Below, piece by piece: positions 7,608 through 16,030 of a DNA stretch of 64,000 bases. The first letter of the stretch is position 1. Every line of letters starts with the position of its first letter. The position numbers and the translations under genes are program-made. The DNA is from Mycolicibacterium boenickei (GTDB lineage: Bacteria > Actinomycetota > Actinomycetes > Mycobacteriales > Mycobacteriaceae). The stretch spans positions 4,836,001-4,900,000 of the forward strand of contig NZ_AP022579.1 in assembly GCF_010731295.1 (NCBI RefSeq), in the 5' to 3' direction. The notes beneath the pieces are model-generated. The model saw only the letters and a list, made by a program, of their open reading frames with translations. It was not told the DNA's origin and did no database searches.

Positions 7608-10294
7608 GGCACCACCCGCCGTTCGTCAGGTCCCCACAGCGGTTGCATGCCGCCGGGCAGCGACAGGTGGGCCGCGGTGATGACGCCGGACAGGTCCCGC
7701 AGACCGGCATGCATCCCGTCGAGCAGGGCGGTCAATTCAGCCCGCGCCCCGTCCGCGGTGACCTCCTCGAGGTCGGCCGGGTCGAGCCGGCGCAACCGGG
7801 TCGCGAGTTCGTCGACCAGCCGTTCCGAGCGCGACGACCCCGACGATCCGGGCAGCGTCTTGAGACCGGAGCGGATGCGCTCCAGCTGATAGATCAACGA
7901 CCTCGGGTTCTCCGCATCGAACAACACCAGTTCGGCGATCGCCGCGATCCGGATCTGGCCCGGGTTGCGCCGTCGGTAGATCACCGACGATTCGCAGGCC
8001 ACCAGGGTCGATTCGGTCACCGCGCGTTCGGCTTCGGCGCCACGCATCGTCGTCAGGGTGGCTCGCAGCAGCGCGGTCAGCGCCAGGCCGCGCTCGATGC
8101 GTTTGCCGAGATCCATCATGGTCCAGCCGATGTCCTGCACCATCGACTCCGCTGCCACCCCCGACAACGCCAGCATTCCGGCCAGGGTCTGGCTGTGCGC
8201 GTTGGCAAGGTAAAGATCTGCCGCAGTGGGCGATTCGGGCGGTGCGGCAGACGGCCGAAGCACCGCGCGTTCGACTCCGGCCAGCACCATCCAGGTGTCG
8301 TTGGACATCTGGTCACGCACCGCGCGGGCGGCCAGCGCGAGGCGTTCGACCGATTGGGCGAGCGAGCCCGGCCGGTGCCGGTCTGCCGTGGCCGACCAGA
8401 GTGTGGCCGGCGCGATCGCGACCATCTCGTGGTCGTCGTCGGCGTCGCCGGTGTCGGTTCCGGTGATCGCCCCGAGCGCGGCCAGCAACACCGGGACGCA
8501 CTGGCTCTCTTCCAGATCCGGGCGATAGCGGAACTCGTGGTAGCGCTCCCTGGTGACGGTGAGCAAGCGGGCCATGCTCTCGGCACGTTCGGCGTAGCGG
8601 CCCATCCAGAACAGATCGGAGAGGACACGCGGGGAACTGACGGCTCGCGTCGGGCTGGGTATCGCGCCGGGAGCCACCAGCTCCACCGAGACCACCGGGG
8701 CCCGCTCGGCGGTGACCCGCTGCGGGGTACGCACCCAGACATCCTTTGCGGCAAGGGTGTTCATGCGGTATGCGGCGTTTCCCGGTGCGACCACATAACC
8801 CAACCCACCGATCATCGGGGCGTAGCCGCCGCGCTGGGCCACGGTGAACAACCGCATGCCGACATCGCCCGCGGACAACCCTTTGGGCCGGTAATCGGTT
8901 GGTGCGGTGGAGAACTGAGGAAGCTCCTGCCCCACCCACTCCCCCGGCTCGGCGTCGATCCGGGCGGCCAGGTCGTCGCGCTGCGCGGCCGACAGCGCCG
9001 GGCCGACGATCGTCTCACCGCCACTGACGGGCCGGATCAACAACGAGGTCAGCTTGGTCAGCAGGTGAGAGCGCTCGATGTCGATGCCGCCCCAGTACAT
9101 CGGGGCCGTCGGCAACTGTGGGGTCTCGTCCAACAGCAACTCGGCCAGCTGCGGCAGAAACCGTGCCACGCCGGGACTTTCCATGATCCCGCTGCCCAGC
9201 GTGTTGACCACGGTCACCGCGCCACGGCGCAACACCTCGACCAGACCCACCACACCCAGCCGGGAATCGGGCCGCAGGTCGAGTGGATCCACATAGTCGG
9301 CGTCGACCCGGCGCAACACCACGTCCACCCGTTTGAGGGTGCCCAGCGAGCGCATCCACAGCGTGCCGTCGCGGACCACCAGATCGGCGCTCTCCACCAA
9401 AGGGAAGCCGAGCACACCGGCCAGGTATGCCTGGTCGAAGGCGGTCTCGGAATGGATACCGGGACTGAGCACCACGACGACGGGCTCCTGGGATCCCTCG
9501 GGCGCCGCGTCCAGAAGGGCCAGGCGCAGCGCCTGCGCCCACGGCGAGGCCGGCCGCGGGCCGACCCGCTCGTACAGATCGGGGGCGGCATGCGCGATCA
9601 CCCGGCGGTCGGCCAGCGCATATCCGGCACCCGAGGGTGCCTGCGTCCAGTCCGCATTCACCACGAAGGACCCGTCGGCGCCGCGGCTGACATCGCAGCC
9701 GTGCATGAACAACTGATGACGTCCCGGCACCGCGATGCCGCGGGCGGCGCGCACGTACCCGGGATGGCCGAACAGCAATGGGGCCGGCAGTACTCCGCTG
9801 GTGATCGATCGACGGGCACCGTACAGGTCGGTGAGGATCGCATCGAGCAGCCGGGAGCGCTGTACCAAACCCGATTCCAGGGAATCCCAGTCCTGCGCCG
9901 AGATCACCAGCGGCAGCGCATCGAGATGCCAAGGCCCCGGCACGGCGGTGCCGTCGCCGTCGGTCACCACCTCCCCGTGGCGGTCCACCTGGATGTAGGT
10001 GATGCCGTCGTTGTCGACGAGACCGCGCACCACGGCACGCAGCCGGTCCAAGCCGTCGCGGCCCCGCTCGCCGACGCCCTCGGCCAGCTCGCGCCAGGCC
10101 GGGCGGACGTTGCCCGCGGCGTCGACCAGCTCGTCGTAACCGGCTCCGGCACCGTCGTCGCGGACATCGAACAGCGCTCGCTGGGCCCTCGAACCGCGGT
10201 AGGCGGCCAGCAGCCCGTCAACATCCACACCGGTGTTCACGGCAACACCAGTGGCTTGGGCGGACTCCGGTGAGCCGTTCGCACGTAGAACCAT
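7604..10294 (-). CDS. Circularly permuted ATP-grasp / alpha-E domain fusion (Rv2567-like)
   Basis: The 896-residue protein fuses two families that are separate in many bacteria. Residues about 30-520 form a circularly permuted ATP-grasp domain (COG2308-like): a GITYIQVDRHGEVV segment, a GARRSITSGVLP segment, and the HGCDVSRGADGSFVV and VVVLSPGIHSETAFDQAYLA regions. From about residue 550 an all-helical alpha-E domain (COG2307-like) follows, starting with LSDLFWMGRYAERAE. ATP-grasp enzymes form amide bonds through acyl phosphates, so peptide ligation is the predicted chemistry. It overlaps both neighbours by one to four bases, which implies tight co-translation with the two transglutaminase-like proteins. 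In M. tuberculosis, as I recall, the homologues lie on two strands; here all four are on one. Confidence 0.9.
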   Translation of the reverse strand: MVLRANGSPESAQATGVAVNTGVDVDGLLAAYRGSRAQRALFDVRDDGAGAGYDELVDAAGNVRPAWRELAEGVGERGRDGLDRLRAVVRGLVDNDGITYIQVDRHGEVVTDGDGTAVPGPWHLDALPLVISAQDWDSLESGLVQRSRLLDAILTDLYGARRSITSGVLPAPLLFGHPGYVRAARGIAVPGRHQLFMHGCDVSRGADGSFVVNADWTQAPSGAGYALADRRVIAHAAPDLYERVGPRPASPWAQALRLALLDAAPEGSQEPVVVVLSPGIHSETAFDQAYLAGVLGFPLVESADLVVRDGTLWMRSLGTLKRVDVVLRRVDADYVDPLDLRPDSRLGVVGLVEVLRRGAVTVVNTLGSGIMESPGVARFLPQLAELLLDETPQLPTAPMYWGGIDIERSHLLTKLTSLLIRPVSGGETIVGPALSAAQRDDLAARIDAEPGEWVGQELPQFSTAPTDYRPKGLSAGDVGMRLFTVAQRGGYAPMIGGLGYVVAPGNAAYRMNTLAAKDVWVRTPQRVTAERAPVVSVELVAPGAIPSPTRAVSSPRVLSDLFWMGRYAERAESMARLLTVTRERYHEFRYRPDLEESQCVPVLLAALGAITGTDTGDADDDHEMVAIAPATLWSATADRHRPGSLAQSVERLALAARAVRDQMSNDTWMVLAGVERAVLRPSAAPPESPTAADLYLANAHSQTLAGMLALSGVAAESMVQDIGWTMMDLGKRIERGLALTALLRATLTTMRGAEAERAVTESTLVACESSVIYRRRNPGQIRIAAIAELVLFDAENPRSLIYQLERIRSGLKTLPGSSGSSRSERLVDELATRLRRLDPADLEEVTADGARAELTALLDGMHAGLRDLSGVITAAHLSLPGGMQPLWGPDERRVVP

Positions 10295-13200
10295 CAGTTA
10301 AGAACGGTACGCACCCGACGCAGGTCCAGAATTCCGGGCGCGCCGAGATCAGTCGATTGACGCGCCTGCTTCTCCCGTAGGTCCGCCATGTCGATGGTGC
10401 CGGGTGTGAATCCCGTCGCCTCGAACCGGCGGCCACGCCGCGACTCGGCCTCGACCGCGTTGACCGGCGGGGTGTCGTAGGACCGGCCGCCCGGATGCGC
10501 CACGTGGTAGGTGCAGCCGCCCTTGGACTGTCCTGTGGTGCAGTCCACCAGTTCAAACCGCAGCGGGGAGTCCACGGTGATGGTCGGGTGCAGCGCGCTG
10601 GGCGGCTGCCAGGCGCGGAACCGCACGCCGCCGACCTGGATGTCGGGATTGTCGGTGGCCAGCAGCGGGATCGGGTAACCGTTGGCGGTCACGATGTAAC
10701 GGTGCCGGTCGGCTCCGACCAGCCGCACCTGGACCCGCTCCACCGACGAGTCGACGTAGCGGGCGGTGCCGCCGCCGGTCGACTCCTCACCCAACACGTT
10801 CCACGGTTCGATCGCACCGCGCAGCTCGATCTCCACCCCGTCATAGACCGCGGTTCCCACCCGGGGGAACCGGAATTCGGTGAAGGGATCCAGCCAGCTG
10901 GTGTCGAAGTTGATGCCGTGCGCCCGCAGGTCGGCGGCAACTTGCGCGATGTCATGAATCAGGAAGTGCGGCAACAGGTATCGGCCATGCAGGTTGGCGC
11001 CGTGACGGATCAGCGGGGCCCGCAGCGGCTCCTCCCAGAATCTGGTGACCAACGCCCGCACCAGCAGCGACTGCACCATCGCCATCTGGAAGTGCGGAGG
11101 CATCTCGAAACCCCGCAATTCCAGCAGCCCCAGGCGCCCCCGTGCGCTGTCGGGGCTGTAGAGCTTGTCGATGCAGAACTCGGCGCGGTGGGTGTTGCCG
11201 GTGAGGTCGGTGAGCAGATGCCTCAGGGCGCGGTCGACCACCCACGGCTGAGCCGATCTGCCGGAACCGGTCAGCCGCGCGATCTCGGCGAAGGCGATCT
11301 CCAGCTCATAGAGGGCCTCCGGACGCCCCTCGTCCACCCGTGGCGCCTGTGACGTGGGGCCGATGAACCGACCCGCGAACAGGTAGGACAGCGACGGGTG
11401 GCGCTGCCAGTAGGTCAGCAGTGACACCAACAGATCCGGTCGGCGCAGCAGCGGCGAATCGGCGGGCGTGATGCCGCCGAGGGTGATGTGGTTGCCGCCG
11501 CCGGTTCCGCCGTGCGTGCCGTCCACATCGAACGACTCGGTGGACAAGCGCGCCTGCCTGGCCTGCTCGTAGAGGGTCTCCAGCTGCTGCCTCTGCTCGG
11601 CGAAGCCGGCGGTCGGCGCGACGTTGACCTCGATGACACCCGGATCCGGGGTGATCGACATGGACGCGACGCGGGCGTCCGGCGGCGGCCCGTACCCCTC
11701 GATCACCACGGGGATGTCCAGCTTGGCGGCCGCGGACTCGATGCGGGCCACGAGGTCGACGAAATCGTCGAGTTCCTCGGTCGGGGGCAGGTAGATGTAC
11801 AGGAACCCGGAGCGGATCTCGGCGACCAGTGCGGTCGTGGGCGCGTCGTCGGCGGGCTCGAGCGCGGCCTCATCAGGTTCGGCGCGCGTCTCGGTGCCCG
11901 CGGCCAGCGGGTCGGCGTCATACGCCGGGCGCGGCGGCTGCCAGCTGATGGCATTGAGCGGCAGCCGCAGCCCCGCCGGTGAATCCCCCTCGGTGAGCAC
12001 GATCCGCCCGCGTCGCAGCCGCCAGTCGGCACTGGCCCAGCCGGCGCCGTCCGCACGGCGGTGCAGCGGTAGCACGTAGGCGGCGGGCTGATCGACCGAG
12101 GCATCGAGCCGGGCCAGCAGGGCCGCCCGGCCCTCCGGGGTGTCGTCGGCCAGGTCGTCGTCGGTGGCCACCGGCTCGCCGGCCGGCTGTCGCACGGCGG
12201 CCGCCAAGCGGCTCAGCGGATCCTCGAACGCCGGACGAACCTGGCCGGCCGGGAGCCCGAATTCGGCGGCGAGCGCCGCCAGGACACGGCGGCCGGCGTC
12301 GTCGGACAAGGAGGGAACCTCACCACTCCAAGGGTCGGCGAGCAGCGCCGCGTCGTTCCACAACGGCTGGCCGTCGGTACGCCAGAACAGGCCGATCTGC
12401 CAGCGCGGCAGGGGCTCTCCCGGATACCACTTGCCCTGGCTGCGCTGGACCAGCCCGGCCGGGGCCCACACCGCCTTGAGCCGGGCCGCGAGCGCCGACG
12501 CTCGTTCCCGCTTGTGCACGCCGTCGGCGTCGGTGGTCCATTCCGGGTCGACCTGGTTGTCGATCGAGACGAACGTCGGCTCGCCCCCGACGGTGAGCCG
12601 GACATCGCCGTCGGCCAGACGCCGATCCACCTCGGCGCCCAGCTTCGTGATCGCCGCCCACGCCTCATCGGTATAGGGCAGCGTCACCCTCGGGTCCTCG
12701 TGGATGCGGGTGACCACGTTGGAGAACTCCAGCGTGGACTCGCACGGACCGGTGGCACCGCTGATCGGGGCCGCCGATTCCGGGTGCGGAGTCGCCGAGA
12801 GCGGGATGTGACCCTCGCCGGCGAACAGTCCCGAGGTCGGGTCGAGACCGATCCAGCCCGCACCCGGGATGTACGCCTCGGCCCAGGCGTGAAGATCGGT
12901 GAAATCCGCGGCGGGGCCCGAGGGGCCGTCGAGCGCCTCCACGTCGGAGGTCAGCTGCACCAGATAGCCCGAGACGAACCGGGCCGCCAGACCGAGCTGA
13001 CGCAGGATCGACACCAGCAGCCAGGCCGAGTCACGGCACGAGCCGATTCCGGTGCGCAGCGTGACATCCGGGGTCTGCACACCGGGTTCCATCCGGACCG
13101 AGTAGCCGACATCGGCGTTGACCGCCCGGTTGAGAGCCACCAGGTAATCGATCGTGCGCGTGCCGGGCGGCACGGTGAAATTGCTCACCCACGCCTTGAC

Positions 13201-13599
13201 GAGTTCGCCAGGACCGGACCCCTCACCCTCCTCGTCGACCGGACGCAGATACGGCTTGAGGTCCTCGAGCAGGGCAGCGGGGTACCGGAAGCCAACGTTT
13301 TCCGCGTATTCCTCGATGAAGAAGTCGAACGGGTTGATCACCTTGAGATCGGCGATGAGCCCCACGGTGATGGTCAGGGTGCGGGCCCGGTCCGGAAACA
13401 CCAAGCGCGCCAGGAAGTTACCGAACGCGTCCTGCTGCCAGTTGATGAAGTGGCCGGCCGGCTCGACGGTCAGTGAATACGCTTCGATCGGGGTGCGTGA
13501 GTGCGGCGCCGGGCGCAACCGGATGACATGTGGATGCAGCTCCACCAACCGGTCGAAGGTGTAGCTGGTGCGGTGCTCCAGCGCCACTTTGATCCCCAT
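10294..13599 (-). CDS. Large transglutaminase-like protein with DUF2126 domain (Rv2566-like)
   Basis: This protein of about 1,101 residues begins with a transglutaminase_N beta region (ALEHRTSYTFDRLV) and a transglutaminase core. The core has Cys188 (GIGSCRDSAW), His237 (DLHAWAEAYIPG) and Asp253 (GLDPTSG). The remaining roughly 800 residues form the DUF2126 region, with RASALAARLKAVWAPAGL, GGGNHITLGG and the LLELRGFEMPPH motif. I chose ATG at 13599, with GGTGGG eight bases upstream, over the TTG at 13617. It is the first gene of the four-gene unit. The enzyme is likely cytoplasmic, since no signal peptide is visible, and presumably supplies hydrolase or amidase activity alongside the ATP-grasp ligase. 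Confidence 0.9.
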   Translation of the reverse strand: MGIKVALEHRTSYTFDRLVELHPHVIRLRPAPHSRTPIEAYSLTVEPAGHFINWQQDAFGNFLARLVFPDRARTLTITVGLIADLKVINPFDFFIEEYAENVGFRYPAALLEDLKPYLRPVDEEGEGSGPGELVKAWVSNFTVPPGTRTIDYLVALNRAVNADVGYSVRMEPGVQTPDVTLRTGIGSCRDSAWLLVSILRQLGLAARFVSGYLVQLTSDVEALDGPSGPAADFTDLHAWAEAYIPGAGWIGLDPTSGLFAGEGHIPLSATPHPESAAPISGATGPCESTLEFSNVVTRIHEDPRVTLPYTDEAWAAITKLGAEVDRRLADGDVRLTVGGEPTFVSIDNQVDPEWTTDADGVHKRERASALAARLKAVWAPAGLVQRSQGKWYPGEPLPRWQIGLFWRTDGQPLWNDAALLADPWSGEVPSLSDDAGRRVLAALAAEFGLPAGQVRPAFEDPLSRLAAAVRQPAGEPVATDDDLADDTPEGRAALLARLDASVDQPAAYVLPLHRRADGAGWASADWRLRRGRIVLTEGDSPAGLRLPLNAISWQPPRPAYDADPLAAGTETRAEPDEAALEPADDAPTTALVAEIRSGFLYIYLPPTEELDDFVDLVARIESAAAKLDIPVVIEGYGPPPDARVASMSITPDPGVIEVNVAPTAGFAEQRQQLETLYEQARQARLSTESFDVDGTHGGTGGGNHITLGGITPADSPLLRRPDLLVSLLTYWQRHPSLSYLFAGRFIGPTSQAPRVDEGRPEALYELEIAFAEIARLTGSGRSAQPWVVDRALRHLLTDLTGNTHRAEFCIDKLYSPDSARGRLGLLELRGFEMPPHFQMAMVQSLLVRALVTRFWEEPLRAPLIRHGANLHGRYLLPHFLIHDIAQVAADLRAHGINFDTSWLDPFTEFRFPRVGTAVYDGVEIELRGAIEPWNVLGEESTGGGTARYVDSSVERVQVRLVGADRHRYIVTANGYPIPLLATDNPDIQVGGVRFRAWQPPSALHPTITVDSPLRFELVDCTTGQSKGGCTYHVAHPGGRSYDTPPVNAVEAESRRGRRFEATGFTPGTIDMADLREKQARQSTDLGAPGILDLRRVRTVLN

Positions 13600-13729
13600 C
13601 TGCAAATCCCACCACAAGGTGAACTCCCCCGCACTGCGTGCGAAGGCCCGCCCGCGCGGACACGCCCGGATTCGGCCGGATTCGGTCGGCGCTGGTTGAA
13701 TTCAGCGGTGAAGCAACTGAGGTGAAGGG

Positions 13730-14470
13730 ATGTGGCCGCCGCCGATGTGGAGCACCGTGCTGGTGATGGCCGCCGTGGCGGCAATCGACCCTCTGAGAAT
13801 CGGGGTCGTTGCCTTCATGCTGTCGCGGTCACGGCCGGTGCGGTTGCTGCTCCCGTTCTTCCTCTTCGCCTTCACCGCCAATGTCGCGGTGGGTGCTGCG
13901 GTGGTGTTCGTGTTCAAGAACGCCACCAGCGACGGCGGAAGCACGATGCCGCCGGGACTGGAGATCGGCATCGGCGCCGTGGCGCTGGTGATCGCGGTCC
14001 TTTCTGCCACCGGGCAGCTCGAACGCCTGGTCAACCGCGTGCGGTCACGCCGGGCCGTTCCGGCCGTGGTGGGCGACGGCGACGGCGCGCCCACCGAGGA
14101 TGCGGTACCGGGTCTGTCGAAACTGCCGGCCGGAATGCAGGCCGCACTGCGCGGCGAGGCGCCGTGGGCAGCGGCGCTGCTGGGTCTGATCAACGGTTTT
14201 CCCACGCCCTACTACCTGGCGGCGATGGCCGCGGCCCTCACCTCGGGCGCCGCGCTGGCCGAGCAGATGGCCGCGCTGGTCGCGTTCAACCTGGTCGGTT
14301 TCCTGGCCGCGCTGATCCCCATCATCAGCTTCTGGGTCGCGCCGGAGGCCACCCGGTCGGGTGTCGAGCGGTTGTACGCCTGGATGGGGCGTCACCATCG
14401 CCTCGTGGTGGCAGTGATCGCAGGCGCGGTCGGGGTGTACTTCCTGGCCGCGGGCATCAGCCACTTGTGA
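13730..14470 (+). CDS. GAP-family membrane protein (Sap / lipid-addressing type)
   Basis: The 246-residue protein has six predicted membrane helices in two groups of three, with a charged linker (residues about 95-140) between. The first helix group starts with AAIDPLRIGVVAFMLSRSRP, the typical opening of the GAP (Sap) family. Mycobacterial members (Gap in glycopeptidolipid export, Sap in sulfolipid-1 metabolism) assist surface lipid translocation. Here no lipid biosynthesis gene is adjacent, so the lipid is unknown. ATG at 13730 is used, with AGGTGAAGGGATG upstream; an internal ATG at 13745 is possible. The 3' end overlaps the convergent DUF389 gene by 14 bases. Confidence 0.85.
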   Translation: MWPPPMWSTVLVMAAVAAIDPLRIGVVAFMLSRSRPVRLLLPFFLFAFTANVAVGAAVVFVFKNATSDGGSTMPPGLEIGIGAVALVIAVLSATGQLERLVNRVRSRRAVPAVVGDGDGAPTEDAVPGLSKLPAGMQAALRGEAPWAAALLGLINGFPTPYYLAAMAAALTSGAALAEQMAALVAFNLVGFLAALIPIISFWVAPEATRSGVERLYAWMGRHHRLVVAVIAGAVGVYFLAAGISHL

Positions 14471-15386
14471 CGGCGCGGCGCACCTTCGCGCGACGGTAGA
14501 CCGCGAGCGTCAGCACCCCGGCCAGGGTGATACCCAGCAGGTTGACCAGCAACTGCAGCACGGAATTGGCGGCGACGCCCCAATCGCCCACGGTCGCGGC
14601 CACCACCGCGAAACCCGCGGCGGGGACCGTCGTCACCGAGATGAAGACACCCACCAGCGCCGCCGATTTCGACGACACCAGCGACAGCATTCCGGCCGCG
14701 CCGGCCAGCAGCGCGACGACGAACGAGAACGGTCCCACCTGGAAGATGAAGTCGACCTGGGTGAGTTCACTGAACGTGGTCACCTGCACCCAGCCCAGCG
14801 CCTCGAAGCCCAGCGTCGCGAGCCCGGTCACGACCATGGCCACCGGGAAACCGACCAGCAGCGCCGCCCCGGCCCGCCGGGCCAGCGATACCCGGCGCTG
14901 GACGAGCGCGACGGCGAGCGCCGCGAGCGGACCGAACTCCGGCCCCACCACCATGGCTCCGACCACCGTGATGGCCGAATCCGTCACCACACCGATGGCG
15001 GCCAGCAGGCACGCGATGCACAGGAACGTCAGGTAGGTGACGCTGAGGCTGGACTCCTCGCGGGTCCGCGCAACCAGTTCATCCCAGATCACCGCATCGG
15101 CGCCGTCGCCGCCCGCGGCATCCTCGGCGTGATAGGCCGCGCTCGACAGGACTGTGTCGAGCGGCTCGAGGGTGATCGCGCCCGAGTGATGGATGTCAAG
15201 GGATTTGAGGCGCTCTACGACGTCATTGGCGGCTTCCCTGGCGACATCCGCGGTGATCTCGTCGCCCGCAGGGTCGACCGCGACACCGGAATGCACCACG
15301 ATGTCGGTGACACCGGGGTCAGAGTGCAGGACGTTGAGCACCGGACCGCGCAGATCGGCCGGCGCTATGACACGTAGGTGCAGCAC
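14457..15386 (-). CDS. DUF389 family integral membrane protein
   Basis: The protein has about 309 residues. A soluble N-terminal alpha/beta domain (LHLRVIAPADLRGPVLNVL, about 110 residues) is followed by a hydrophobic domain with six or more helices containing TDSAITVVGAMVVGPEFGPLAALA. The GAMVVGPEFGP stretch is the hallmark of the DUF389 (TIGR00341-like) family. The function of this family is not established. The start is GTG at 15386, which begins exactly at the conserved N-terminal strand; a longer frame to 15473 adds only non-conserved residues and runs into the HxlR gene. It lies downstream of the HxlR regulator on the same strand with an 83-base gap that holds one arm of an inverted repeat. 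Confidence 0.8.
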   Translation of the reverse strand: MLHLRVIAPADLRGPVLNVLHSDPGVTDIVVHSGVAVDPAGDEITADVAREAANDVVERLKSLDIHHSGAITLEPLDTVLSSAAYHAEDAAGGDGADAVIWDELVARTREESSLSVTYLTFLCIACLLAAIGVVTDSAITVVGAMVVGPEFGPLAALAVALVQRRVSLARRAGAALLVGFPVAMVVTGLATLGFEALGWVQVTTFSELTQVDFIFQVGPFSFVVALLAGAAGMLSLVSSKSAALVGVFISVTTVPAAGFAVVAATVGDWGVAANSVLQLLVNLLGITLAGVLTLAVYRRAKVRRAVTSG

Positions 15387-15411
15387 GGGCCGAGAGTAGC
15401 GTTGCCTGCCT

Positions 15412-15476
15412 GCGTTGACTTGGAACTGGCGCTGCGTTTGTACGAGTAGCGGTGTGCGTGGATTCGAAGTCAACGC
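15412..15476. repeat. Ten-base perfect inverted repeat at the 3' end of the HxlR gene
   Basis: GCGTTGACTT at 15412-15421 is repeated inverted as AAGTCAACGC at 15467-15476, with a 45-base spacer. The right arm covers the HxlR stop codon. On the transcript this could form a long-stem terminator or an attenuator between the HxlR gene and the DUF389 gene. No U-tract is present, which is usual in mycobacteria. Confidence 0.4.
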
Positions 15477-15949
15477 TCGTAACGGACGACGAGCTCCTCC
15501 GGGGGCACCTGGTGTCCTTCCTCACAACGGATTTCGACGCCGGCCAGGGCACCGCAACCGTCATGCGCGAGCCGCAGCCCCGTGTCGCCCAGGTGTTTGC
15601 GCCCCCACTCGAACATCGCCCACACCACCGGCATGAAGTCGGTTCCGGATTCGGTCAGTACATATTCGTCGCGTTCGCGCTGACCGGGCTCGCGATAGGG
15701 CCGCTTTGCCAGCAACCCGGCCGCGACGAGGTCAGACAGCCGCGCCGAGGTTGCCGCTTTGGTGATACCGACCCGGCGGGCGAAGTCGTCGAATCTGGTG
15801 GTGCCGTAGAAGGCCTCGCGCATGATCAGCATCGCCGACTTGGTGCCCGCGAACGCCATGGTCCTCTCGATCGGGCAATGACCCACTGCCGACCAGCTGT
15901 CCCGGTCGGCGAGCTTGCCCTGCAGCATTCCCACGGAATCAAACCCCAT
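15470..15949 (-). CDS. HxlR-family transcriptional regulator
   Basis: The 159-residue protein carries the HxlR-type winged helix. It has CPIERTMAFAGTKSAMLIMREAFYGTTRFDDFARRVGITKAA split over residues about 25-67 and the YVLTESG wing near 96-102. HxlR proteins act as dimers, often controlling a divergently transcribed enzyme in response to redox state or an aldehyde-like compound. Cys25 at the N-terminal helix is in the position used as a redox switch in some members. The C-terminus is extended by a Gly/Glu-rich tail (EIRCEEGHQVPPEEL) with a further Cys. It is divergent from the thiolase gene, with a strict palindrome in the shared promoter, so it probably controls that gene. Confidence 0.9.
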   Translation of the reverse strand: MGFDSVGMLQGKLADRDSWSAVGHCPIERTMAFAGTKSAMLIMREAFYGTTRFDDFARRVGITKAATSARLSDLVAAGLLAKRPYREPGQRERDEYVLTESGTDFMPVVWAMFEWGRKHLGDTGLRLAHDGCGALAGVEIRCEEGHQVPPEELVVRYER

Positions 15950-15970
15950 CCCTGAGTTGTTCTAACTATA

Positions 15971-15991
15971 CCCAGGTGCTATACCTGGGTA
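15971..15991. promoter_or_regulatory. Palindromic operator between HxlR regulator and thiolase
   Basis: ACCCAGGT (15971-15978) and ACCTGGGT (15984-15991) form a perfect eight-base inverted repeat around GCTAT. It sits in an AT-rich gap between the two divergent starts, and TAACTAT and TATACC hexamers next to or within it could be -10 elements for either direction. HxlR binding here, covering both promoters, is the simplest reading. Confidence 0.75.
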
Positions 15992-16030
15992 GTCATCACA
16001 ATACTCAGCGTGGAGCATCAGGAGGCCAAG

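Noticed and set aside
7592..10273. Open frame of almost 900 codons opposite the ATP-grasp/alpha-E gene
   Set aside because: It mirrors the real gene on the other strand, is rich in His, Arg and Gln with no recognisable fold, and arises from the high GC third-position bias.
13599..13729. Possible small RNA or peptide in the gap between the DUF2126 and GAP-family genes
   Set aside because: Only GGATTCGG-type short repeats are visible, with no promoter-terminator pair or conserved frame.
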